From an uncultured bacterium (GTDB lineage: Bacteria > Myxococcota_A > UBA796 > CAJQPC01), in contig CAJQPC010000280.1 in the NCBI GenBank assembly GCA_905480105.1, forward strand, positions 1-42,421: a DNA stretch of 42,421 nucleotides, written 5' to 3'. Numbering within the stretch: the first letter of the stretch is position 1; each line of letters opens with the position of its first letter. The position numbers and the translations under genes are program-made. Positions 8,409 to 15,454 of this stretch are shown here, piece after piece. Under the pieces are notes generated by a model. The model was not told the DNA's origin. It saw nothing but the letters and a program-made list of their open reading frames with translations, and searched no databases.

Positions 8409-8912
8409 TCAGCCTTTCTTGGGGTCAAAAGCGCGAACTTCTACCCAGCTAAACAGCTCCGACCAACGCTCACTACGCCCAAGCCTGACACGCTCAAAGC
8501 CACCGTGCCACTGCACCCGCACCTCTCCGCTAAAGGTCGCTGGGCGGTCGATCTGGGTGGGAATATTCAGGCTGGTCAACGCAGGTTCCCGACGCGTGGG
8601 CCGCGGAAGCTCAACGCGAACCTGGTAGATCCGGCCGTCGATCTCCCAGACCTGCCCTTGCTCCAGGATCAGCTTCCTGCCCTTGCCACTGGGTAACTCC
8701 ACGGTGTCGGTGACATCGCCCATCTGCATGGAAAGCACCCCACGCACCTGATCCAACGGGGCCCCGCTGAGCAGAGACAAATCGATCCAAACCCCCTCCG
8801 GCTTGGCGTAGCTCTTCTCTCCGCTGGCCGCCGACTCCTGGCCAAGCAGCCCACTTAGCACGGGTTCCGAGCTTCTACAGGCAGTCAGGTTCAGGGCGAG
8901 CAGCAGCAGCAA
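8409..8912 (-). CDS. Lipoprotein of unknown function
   Basis: 167 residues. It starts at a TTG at 8912, preceded by AGAGGA; only eleven codons lie between that site and an in-frame TAA, and none is a usual start codon, so the leader cannot be longer. The leader MLLLLALNLTAC is eleven uncharged residues before a lipobox Cys (LTAC), so the protein is probably lipid-anchored. The mature part is mostly predicted beta strands with repeated ERVRLGRSERW- and RVELPRP-like stretches and no family I recognise. It is convergent with murG (17 bases apart) and divergent from moaD. Confidence 0.7.
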   Translation of the reverse strand: MLLLLALNLTACRSSEPVLSGLLGQESAASGEKSYAKPEGVWIDLSLLSGAPLDQVRGVLSMQMGDVTDTVELPSGKGRKLILEQGQVWEIDGRIYQVRVELPRPTRREPALTSLNIPTQIDRPATFSGEVRVQWHGGFERVRLGRSERWSELFSWVEVRAFDPKKG

Positions 8913-8955
8913 GGAGTCCTCTGGTGGCCAGTATGCACCGGGTTAAGGCCTCCGC

Positions 8956-9207
8956 ATGAAAATGGCCCCAATACGCGTGACCCTCAAGACCTTCGCTCAG
9001 CTACGTGAGCTGCGCGGTGTGGACAGTGAGGAGCTGGAGCTGGCCAGTCAGACCTCGGTAGCGCAGCTCTTTGTGCAGGTGTTCGGCACGGGGCCCCTGG
9101 CTGAACTTCCAGTGGCCTATGCTCTAAACCATGCTCTGGTCTCTCCTCACACGCTGTTGAGCGATGGCGACACACTGGTTCTGCTTCCCCCAGTCGGAGG
9201 AGGGTGA
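8956..9207 (+). CDS. moaD: MoaD, molybdopterin synthase sulphur-carrier subunit
   Basis: 83-residue ubiquitin-fold protein that carries the thiocarboxylate used to convert precursor Z (cPMP) into molybdopterin. It has the typical MoaD length and ends in the required Gly-Gly tail (LLPPVGGG). Internal motifs such as GDTLVLLPPV match the family. It overlaps moaE by four bases, as expected for the two subunits of one enzyme. AAGG lies seven bases before the ATG at 8956. No other molybdopterin gene lies in the window. Confidence 0.92.
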   Translation: MKMAPIRVTLKTFAQLRELRGVDSEELELASQTSVAQLFVQVFGTGPLAELPVAYALNHALVSPHTLLSDGDTLVLLPPVGGG

Positions 9208-9647
9208 TGTTCGAGATCTCCCCCTCGCAGCTGGACGCTCAGCGCTACCGGGACGCTGTTGAGCACCAAAGCTGCGGCGCCCTGTTGGTCTTTGAGGGCA
9301 TCGTTCGGGACAACTTTGATGGCCGTCCAGTGCGCGGCTTGGAGTACCAGGCCTACCCAGAGCTGGCCCTGAAGGTGATGGAGCAGATCACAGCCGAGCT
9401 GCACCGCACCCACCCAAAAGCCCGTGTGGCAATGGCCCACCGAACGGGCACTTTGTCCCTGGGCGAGGTCAGCATGGTCATCGCTGTGGCCACGCCCCAC
9501 CGTGCCGGGTGTTACGACGCAAGCCGTTTCCTTATCGAAGCCCTGAAAGAGCGGCTGCCGGTTTGGAAGAAGGAGCTCTTTGCCGATGGCGACTCCCACT
9601 GGAAGCCCAACGATCCCGAAACACCCCCGGGCCCAGGTTCTGCCTGA
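9204..9647 (+). CDS. moaE: MoaE, molybdopterin synthase catalytic subunit
   Basis: 147-residue large subunit of molybdopterin synthase, which transfers sulphur from MoaD to precursor Z. Family motifs are clear: GALLVFEGIVRDNFDGRPV, LEYQAYPELA, HRTGTLSLGE and the C-terminal catalytic stretch RLPVWKKELFADGDSHW containing the lysines used in catalysis. The start overlaps the last codon and stop of moaD, so the two are translationally coupled. The 3' end overlaps the start of trmB by about 60 bases in another frame. Confidence 0.95.
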   Translation: MMFEISPSQLDAQRYRDAVEHQSCGALLVFEGIVRDNFDGRPVRGLEYQAYPELALKVMEQITAELHRTHPKARVAMAHRTGTLSLGEVSMVIAVATPHRAGCYDASRFLIEALKERLPVWKKELFADGDSHWKPNDPETPPGPGSA

Positions 9648-10338
9648 GAGCCAACGCCTGTGGAATGAAATTCCCTACGGGGACTACATCGATCCGGACC
9701 ACAACCCCTATCTAAATCTGCATCGAAGCTGGGGCCGCCCTGTGTTGACCTCGACTCAGGCGCCTGCATGCCGGGGGGCATGGGACCAGGAGTTTGGCCG
9801 CAAGGCCCCGCTCAACGTGGAGATCGGAACCGGAAACGGCTTCTTCTTCTCGGGCATGGCTGAGTCACACCCCGAGCAGAACTGGCTCGGCATTGAAATC
9901 CGCTTCAAGCGCGTCATCTTGACCGCAAAGAAGCTGCGTGCCGAGTGCACCGAGTCCAACAGTCGCATCTGTCGCTACGACGCCAGCGCACTGTCGGACC
10001 TGTTCACGCCAGGCGAGATCGACACCCTGTACATCAACCATCCAGACCCCTGGGACAAGGAACGCTGGGCCAAGAACCGCCTGCTGGGCCCCGAGTTCTT
10101 GGACAAGATCGCCATCCTGATGGCACCGGGCGCCGAACTGCGCATCAAGACAGATCACCTGGTCAATGTGGACGCAGTGCTTGAACACATTGCAGGGCGC
10201 CCCTTTGAACTCACCGCGCGCTGCGACGATGTCAATGGCAAGGGTGCACCCTGGGCCGGCGACGTCGTCACGAACTATCAACGCAAGTTCTTGGTGAAAG
10301 GGCTGCCCGTGTATGCCCTGCGCCTTCGCCGAAGCTGA
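9586..10338 (+). CDS. trmB: TrmB, tRNA (guanine-46-N7)-methyltransferase
   Basis: SAM-dependent enzyme making m7G46 in tRNA. The family fingerprint is present: VEIGTGNGFFFSGMA for SAM binding, LGIEIRFKRV, and NHPDPWDKERWAKNRLL, which matches the conserved PDPW-K-RH-KRR region. The C-terminus TNYQRKFLVKGLPVY is also typical. I prefer the ATG at 9586 (250 residues), which has AAGGAG ten bases upstream; a TTG at 9580 is also possible. Either start lies inside the end of moaE, an unusually long overlap of about 60 bases that suggests tight coupling. Confidence 0.93.
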   Translation: MATPTGSPTIPKHPRAQVLPESQRLWNEIPYGDYIDPDHNPYLNLHRSWGRPVLTSTQAPACRGAWDQEFGRKAPLNVEIGTGNGFFFSGMAESHPEQNWLGIEIRFKRVILTAKKLRAECTESNSRICRYDASALSDLFTPGEIDTLYINHPDPWDKERWAKNRLLGPEFLDKIAILMAPGAELRIKTDHLVNVDAVLEHIAGRPFELTARCDDVNGKGAPWAGDVVTNYQRKFLVKGLPVYALRLRRS

Positions 10339-10397
10339 GGGACAGCCCTCAGGAGTTTCAAGCGAACGACTCCAGCGAATTCAGTGTGCCTCTTCAT

Positions 10398-10425
10398 TTG
10401 TTCAAGCGTCCGCGCTTGCTATTAT
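10398..10425 (+). promoter_or_regulatory. Candidate sigma70-type promoter with operator-like inverted repeat
   Basis: TTGTTC (10398-10403) and TATTAT (10420-10425) are 16 bases apart and stand out in an otherwise GC-rich background, 52 bases before the protease ATG. Between them sits a perfect six-base inverted repeat, CAAGCG (10403-10408) and CGCTTG (10413-10418) with four bases between, a natural place for a repressor. The sequence TTCAAGCG also occurs at 10357-10364 and again at 10401-10408. This is inference from pattern only. Confidence 0.45.
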
Positions 10426-10477
10426 GAATCTCTGAACGAACAAAGATTGCCAAACCGGCAGCTGAAGCGAAAAAATC

Positions 10478-11242
10478 ATGCGGTTTCGGGGCAAAGAGTA
10501 CGACGGCGAGGGAATCACCATCGCTGTGATCGACTCCGGCATCAACGCGAGCGACCCACGCTTGGCGGACACCCACATCGAGGGCTGGAGCATCAGCCTG
10601 GGTGCGACGGGTCACGCACTGCTGGGGGCAGACTTTCACGATGAGAACGGCCACGGCACAGAAGTAGCGGTAGCCATCCACAAGGTCGCTCCCAAGGCCA
10701 AGTTGTTAGCGGTCAAGATCATGGGAGTCCGGCTCAAAACCTCGGCCGACCTGATGGCTGCGGGCATTGAGACCTCGACACGAAACGGCGCCCAGATCAT
10801 CAACATGTCTCTGGGTACCCCCAACATGGGTAAGGCTCTTCTGCTGCGGGACTGCTGCGCCTTGGCAGTCGAAAACGACTCGGTCGTTCTTGCTGCAGCA
10901 CACCCAATGGGTGACCGGGCCTATCCGGCTGACTTGCCTGAGACGGTGGGTGTGGCCAGCCACAAAGACTGCCCTTTGGAGAAGTTTTACTACTTTGCTC
11001 CACACCGCTTCCCAAGAAAGGAATGGGGCAATCTGACCGGCAAGTTCCTGGCACACGGGTTTGCTGTCGAGAAAGAAGCTGGGGGCCGCAAGGCTTACCG
11101 CTCCTCGTCTATGGCCACGGCCTACTTGGCCGGTAAGACCGCCTGCTTGCGCCAAGCTCTGCCAAAGGAAAATGCCACAGCCGTCGTGGAGATGCTCAAG
11201 CGTCTGGCCCTGACACCCGTTCCAGAGATTGGGTACGCCTGA
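10478..11242 (+). CDS. Small leaderless subtilisin-like (S8) serine protease
   Basis: 254 residues, close to a bare S8 catalytic domain without prodomain or signal peptide, so probably cytoplasmic. The catalytic triad is visible: Asp19 in AVIDSGI, His59 in ENGHGTEVA, and Ser211 in RSSSMATAYLAG. Two positions are odd. The segment where subtilases have AAGN, with the oxyanion-hole Asn, reads AAAHPMG here (His142), and the usual GTS before the catalytic Ser-Met is SSS. The enzyme may therefore be weak, specialised, or use another residue. Such intracellular subtilases often act in peptide maturation or regulation, but no precursor peptide is visible nearby. It has its own promoter candidate and is convergent with the PrpD-like gene four bases away. 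Confidence 0.85.
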   Translation: MRFRGKEYDGEGITIAVIDSGINASDPRLADTHIEGWSISLGATGHALLGADFHDENGHGTEVAVAIHKVAPKAKLLAVKIMGVRLKTSADLMAAGIETSTRNGAQIINMSLGTPNMGKALLLRDCCALAVENDSVVLAAAHPMGDRAYPADLPETVGVASHKDCPLEKFYYFAPHRFPRKEWGNLTGKFLAHGFAVEKEAGGRKAYRSSSMATAYLAGKTACLRQALPKENATAVVEMLKRLALTPVPEIGYA

Positions 11243-11246
11243 GCGA

Positions 11247-12782
11247 CTAGGCGAGCAGCTGGACCAGCTCCTGACCGGAGCCTGAAAAGCCCCGGACTCG
11301 GGCTGCACGCTCTGCGTGCTCTGCGCTACCTGCCGCGAACTTCAGTTCTGCACGGGTGCTGAGCTGGTCTATGGACTCCCCCGCACCTCCCTCGGGCACA
11401 AGTCGGGTCTCCGGCCAGAAGCCGCCACGGGTGGTCGAGAGACGCAAGTCAACAGGTAGCGTGAAGCGAAAGGCCGCTAGGTCTACCGTGCTCAAGTCAC
11501 CTTCCGGCCGACGGATCAACCCCAAGAGCCCTGTGGGCCGGTGCTTGAAGAGTCCCTTGATCTCATTCCTGGAAACCGGTGTCCCAAGGGCAGGGCCACC
11601 GGCCCCCATTCGAGCAAAGGCCGACTGCAGGTCGCTGATGGAGAGTTCGGAGAAGAGTGGACCCAGCTGGTCCACCAAGGCATGCCCAGCCTGGAGGGTG
11701 TAGGCCCAGTGGTGCTCTACCCGCACGGTTGAGGCGATCTGCTCTATGGCCGGCAGCTCTTCCTGCCACCAGTCACGAGTGAGCTGCTCAGCGCCGATCT
11801 CATGACCCTTTCCGAGCACCCCAAAGAGGCTACCCAAGTTCCAGGTCAGGCCGGGCAGCCCAGGAGCCGCAGCGCTTTGCATGGCCCAGGTCGGCCACGC
11901 GCAACGCACGCGGCAATCGGTCCACTGTTCGGGCCGAAGACGCTTGTCCGCGGCGCGAACGTGACGGTTCAAGATCTCCACAAGGGCGTCTGTCGCCGTG
12001 GCTGAGAACAGGGACCCCGGTCGCAGCTTGAGACTCAACGTGAGGGTGAGCCACGCGGTGCCCAAGCCTGCAAAGGCGGTGCGCAGCGGCGTGGTGCAGC
12101 CGTGGGCACCAAAAAAGCCCTGCTCTCGGTCCAAGAGGTCCAGGTCGCCTTGGGCCCCAGCCTTGGCCAACTCGACAGCGTCTACGCCTGCCTGGATTAC
12201 AGCGGCCGTGGCCAAGCCACGCGCGGCCATGGTGGGCGAGAGGCCTTTTGCCACGCAGCCAAGCGCCAGAGCCAGCGCGTGAGCCAGTTCCGCTGCGCTC
12301 AGGCCCTGCAACCTGCCTGCGACGATGGCCGCCGCAGCGGCCTGGGTAGAGAGCCAGGCGGGTCCGGAGCTGGGCGCCAGCAGGCCTGCCAAGCCGATGC
12401 GCCCACTGACCTCGTTTGCGGCGATGATGGCGAGATCCAAGGCTTCGGCACTGTGCTTTCCTGCCAGCGCCCAAGCGGCGGAGCAAGCCCCGGTGCTACT
12501 CCCCACCCAGAGCAGACTGTCCCCAAAGTCCAGGGCGCCAATGAGGGTGGTGTGAGCCCTGAGAGCGCCACGCTGGGAGCTCTTCTTGGCCATGCCGACG
12601 ACCGGGACCTTGCCCCTTGGCGTTAGCGATGCCAGAGACTGGGCCAAGGGAAGGCCCGCAGCCGCGCGCAACGCTCCAGCGCATGAGAGCTGCTGGAGGC
12701 GCGCCCGCTGCAACACACCGGTAGGCACCTGGTCGGCGCGGAGATCAAGAGCCCACTGGGCGAGTGTGAGAACGGTCTGCAT
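11247..12782 (-). CDS. MmgE/PrpD family protein
   Basis: 511 residues from the ATG at 12782 (a TTG at 12788 would add two). The N-terminal two thirds match the MmgE/PrpD fold: ARLQQLSCAGALRAAAGLPL, HTTLIGALDFGDSLL, an alanine-rich helical region and LALALGCVAKGLSPTMAARG. Members include 2-methylcitrate dehydratase and cis-aconitate decarboxylase. Here the usual catalytic surroundings are not obvious and there are no neighbouring prp genes, so a methylcitrate role is not supported. The last 150 residues are more diverged. The substrate is unknown. Confidence 0.75.
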   Translation of the reverse strand: MQTVLTLAQWALDLRADQVPTGVLQRARLQQLSCAGALRAAAGLPLAQSLASLTPRGKVPVVGMAKKSSQRGALRAHTTLIGALDFGDSLLWVGSSTGACSAAWALAGKHSAEALDLAIIAANEVSGRIGLAGLLAPSSGPAWLSTQAAAAAIVAGRLQGLSAAELAHALALALGCVAKGLSPTMAARGLATAAVIQAGVDAVELAKAGAQGDLDLLDREQGFFGAHGCTTPLRTAFAGLGTAWLTLTLSLKLRPGSLFSATATDALVEILNRHVRAADKRLRPEQWTDCRVRCAWPTWAMQSAAAPGLPGLTWNLGSLFGVLGKGHEIGAEQLTRDWWQEELPAIEQIASTVRVEHHWAYTLQAGHALVDQLGPLFSELSISDLQSAFARMGAGGPALGTPVSRNEIKGLFKHRPTGLLGLIRRPEGDLSTVDLAAFRFTLPVDLRLSTTRGGFWPETRLVPEGGAGESIDQLSTRAELKFAAGSAEHAERAARVRGFSGSGQELVQLLA

Positions 12783-12828
12783 GGCCAAGCTTAGCGAGTT
12801 TTGAGACGCAGCGGGGAGCCCCTCAGCG

Positions 12829-15309
12829 CTATCGAGCCTCTAAGTCGCCGCTGAGCACCACAACACCGTCCTCTGCGCCGTCCAGGCCGACCGTCACACT
12901 GCTCAAGCCAAAGCCTGCTAAGTCTGGGATCGGGATCTCACCCAGAGCATCGGTCAGGCTGGGCAACAGCATGGGCACCAGCGCCTCAAGCAAGGCCTCG
13001 GTGTCCGCGGCGTATTGGCCGCCCTCGTTGGGGTAAACCAAGTCGAAGCGCACGTTGATATCACCCAAGCCTGCGCTCAAGGTGTTGTCACTGCCCGCAG
13101 AAAGATCCAGACCAACATCGACTTGCACGTAGACGCGCATGAACAGGTTCGCTTCGTCAATTGCACCGTTGAAAATACTCAGCTCTAAGTCGCCGATCTG
13201 CATGTCCAAGAGAGAGCCTCCCGTCCCGGGCAAAACCACGGGAGGCAAGTACGCGCTGGTGGCGATGCTCAAGTCCGAGAGCTCCGGCAAGAAGTCGCTC
13301 AGGTCGGACAGATCCAGTCCCAGCTCCTTGGAGTCCATCTGCAGTTCAAGGATACCGCCGCTCCAGAGACCGTAGAGCGCTTGGTTCACAAAGTCCTGGT
13401 TGAGACCCAGAGTAAGGTCATCCGTGGACGTGCTGTAGCTGGGCGTGCTGTACGGGTAGGTCAAGCTGCCAGGGCTGTAGTGCGGTACCACCACAGTGCT
13501 CGCGGTGAAATAGGTCTCCAACCCCAAGGTCAAGCCCGTATCGTCGACGCTGACCGTGCTGGGTACCGCGTCCAAATCATAGGTGTTGGCTTCGATTGGG
13601 AAGGTGTAGCCAATCTCCAGCCCCTGGACAGCCTCAGCCACCAAGTCCGGGATTTCGTCCTGGGCCATGTCGGCCAGGGCGTCAATCAGGTAGCCCTCGA
13701 TCAGGCCATCTACGTCGATCCCGAAGAAGTCAACGACATCGTAGAGCCACCCGTCTAAATCAAAGTCGAAGTTTTGGGTACTCGCAGCGGCATTGGCCAC
13801 GGTGACTCCCAGCTGCCCAGAGCTGACATAGGGGGTCATGTCCATGTTCAGCTTGATCCAGTCGGCCTGGATGTACCCACTCCCCGAGTAGCCAATTCCG
13901 ATCACCTTGCCCGAGGCACTCCAATTCATGAAGATGTCGTTGATCTTGGCTTCGGTATCCAAGTACCCGCCACTGGTGGGGTCGATGTCCAGATCAGTGG
14001 AGGAGATGGAGGGGTTGGTCAGGTAAAAGCTTACTGAGTACCAGGTGATGCAACCAAAAAAACCAAAACAGGTCTCAGAGGAGTCCGAGAACACGGGACT
14101 CGGAATGCTGCTTGCAATCAGGTCGGTGTTCACAAAGTCGCCAGCCAGGGACTCCAGTGCGTCAAAGCCGCTCTCACTGATGCGCGCTTGGATACCCGAG
14201 TCTACGCCATAGCCGTAGGGGGTGTACTCGCCGGAGAGGCTCGCGCGCAGGTCGTTGGATCCGTTGCCGTCGCCGTCGACCGCATCGGTCTCCAGGAGAG
14301 TGGTGCCAAAGTCCAGGTCTTGCCAGACTTCCCAGGTACCATCGCCATTTAGGGTTGCGGCGCTGCCGTTCACGAAGACACCGGAGACCCCACTCCACGC
14401 GTCAGAAGCGGTACCCGAGACGTACAGACCGATATCGGTGGTCTCGTAGCCACGCTCGGGGAACAAGATCTCCAACTCCGGGCCCGTGCTATCGATCAAA
14501 AGCGGCCCGACGCTGTCGCTGAGCACACCATCCAAGGTGCTGGCATAGACGGTGAAGTTGCCCTCCTCCAGCCAAGTCACGGCGTTGTAGTCCACCTGTG
14601 CCCCATCTGGCTCGACCCACAAGTCAAAGCCACGGTCCACAGGATTTCCGTAGGCGTCCACTATGGACACCAGCGCCAGCGCCGTCTGGTTCAGCTCGTA
14701 GCCGGGCTGGTCAAGAGACAGGACGAGCTGCTCAGCAGGACCAGCAACTACGCGAAAACCCTCGCTGTCGGCCGCCTGTCCAGCGGTGGCTGTGGCGACA
14801 TAGGTCCCGGGCGTGGTGGTGGTGAAGACGTCGCTCTCTATGCTCACAAGGGCGCTGTCTGCGGTGACCGTCCGCTCTCCCTCCTCCGTCAGGTTTCCGT
14901 ACGCGTCCCAGGCGTAGACGCTGTAGCCCAGTTCCTCTCCCGCGCCGATCTGCAGGTCATCCAGCGTCAAGTCGACGATGGCGGGCGGGCCAGCTGCGAC
15001 GTCCAGTGGCAAGGTGGCGACGTAGATCTCGCCCTTGTAGGTGACCGACGCCACCAGGGTGTGTTCTCCAGCGACGAGCGGAGTCAGGCGCGCCTCGTCG
15101 TAGTCGAGCAGAGCCTCCAAATCCGAGGACAGGGCAATGCCGGTCACCTCGATGGGGGTGTCGGTGCCGCCCATATAGGCGACGTAGGCCAGGTCTTCTC
15201 CTGCGACCGGATCTTGGTCCTGAACTTCCACCACCAAACTGAGGGCGTTGGAGAAGGTGCTGTACTCAGTGCGGCAGCCGGTGAGGATCAGCAGAAGCAG
15301 TGCGGGCAT
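12829..15309 (-). CDS. Large lipoprotein with Ig-like domains and a TULIP (BPI-like) lipid-binding region
   Basis: 826 residues from the ATG at 15309. The leader MPALLLLILTGC gives a lipobox Cys at residue 12. Residues about 20-270 look like two or three tandem Ig/invasin-like domains (VYAWDAYGNLTEEGERTVTA; ALVSIVDAYGNPVDRG). Residues about 275-360 form another Ig-like domain (SGTASDAWSGVSGVFVNGSA). From about 370 to the end the pattern fits the two-barrel TULIP fold of BPI/LBP/CETP: an amphipathic helix WLYDVVDFFGIDVDGLIEGY (521-540), a second-barrel start LNQDFVNQALYGLWSGGILE (636-655), and a C-terminal IPIPDLAGFGLSSVTVGLDG then VVVLSGDL. Cys414 and Cys420 could pair. A role in lipid binding or transfer at the envelope is inferred. 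No enzyme motifs are seen. Confidence 0.7.
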   Translation of the reverse strand: MPALLLLILTGCRTEYSTFSNALSLVVEVQDQDPVAGEDLAYVAYMGGTDTPIEVTGIALSSDLEALLDYDEARLTPLVAGEHTLVASVTYKGEIYVATLPLDVAAGPPAIVDLTLDDLQIGAGEELGYSVYAWDAYGNLTEEGERTVTADSALVSIESDVFTTTTPGTYVATATAGQAADSEGFRVVAGPAEQLVLSLDQPGYELNQTALALVSIVDAYGNPVDRGFDLWVEPDGAQVDYNAVTWLEEGNFTVYASTLDGVLSDSVGPLLIDSTGPELEILFPERGYETTDIGLYVSGTASDAWSGVSGVFVNGSAATLNGDGTWEVWQDLDFGTTLLETDAVDGDGNGSNDLRASLSGEYTPYGYGVDSGIQARISESGFDALESLAGDFVNTDLIASSIPSPVFSDSSETCFGFFGCITWYSVSFYLTNPSISSTDLDIDPTSGGYLDTEAKINDIFMNWSASGKVIGIGYSGSGYIQADWIKLNMDMTPYVSSGQLGVTVANAAASTQNFDFDLDGWLYDVVDFFGIDVDGLIEGYLIDALADMAQDEIPDLVAEAVQGLEIGYTFPIEANTYDLDAVPSTVSVDDTGLTLGLETYFTASTVVVPHYSPGSLTYPYSTPSYSTSTDDLTLGLNQDFVNQALYGLWSGGILELQMDSKELGLDLSDLSDFLPELSDLSIATSAYLPPVVLPGTGGSLLDMQIGDLELSIFNGAIDEANLFMRVYVQVDVGLDLSAGSDNTLSAGLGDINVRFDLVYPNEGGQYAADTEALLEALVPMLLPSLTDALGEIPIPDLAGFGLSSVTVGLDGAEDGVVVLSGDLEAR

Positions 15310-15388
15310 GGTCACATCCGGGAGGCGACCATTATCGCCAATCTTCGGCCGTATCGCAAGGGTCCAGCCACCCATCCGCCAGAGATAC

Positions 15389-15449
15389 CGCCCCTACGAA
15401 GCGCTGCCCCAAGACCGGCACGGACCTTGGGGCAGCCACCTCAGGGGCG
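15389..15449 (-). terminator. Two-tier perfect hairpin between two envelope genes
   Basis: An inner stem of eleven perfect base pairs (15403-15413 with 15426-15436, loop of twelve) is enclosed by an outer stem of seven perfect pairs (15389-15395 with 15443-15449), separated by short internal loops. It begins six bases past the stop of the beta-propeller gene, read on the minus strand, and ends 80 bases before the next start. There is no U-tract, so it may be a GC-rich terminator, a 3'-end stabiliser, or another structured element. Confidence 0.55.
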
Positions 15450-15454
15450 ATGCT

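Noticed and set aside
11247..12782. Assignment as 2-methylcitrate dehydratase (PrpD)
   Set aside because: No prpB or prpC neighbours and diverged C-terminal part; only the family can be claimed.
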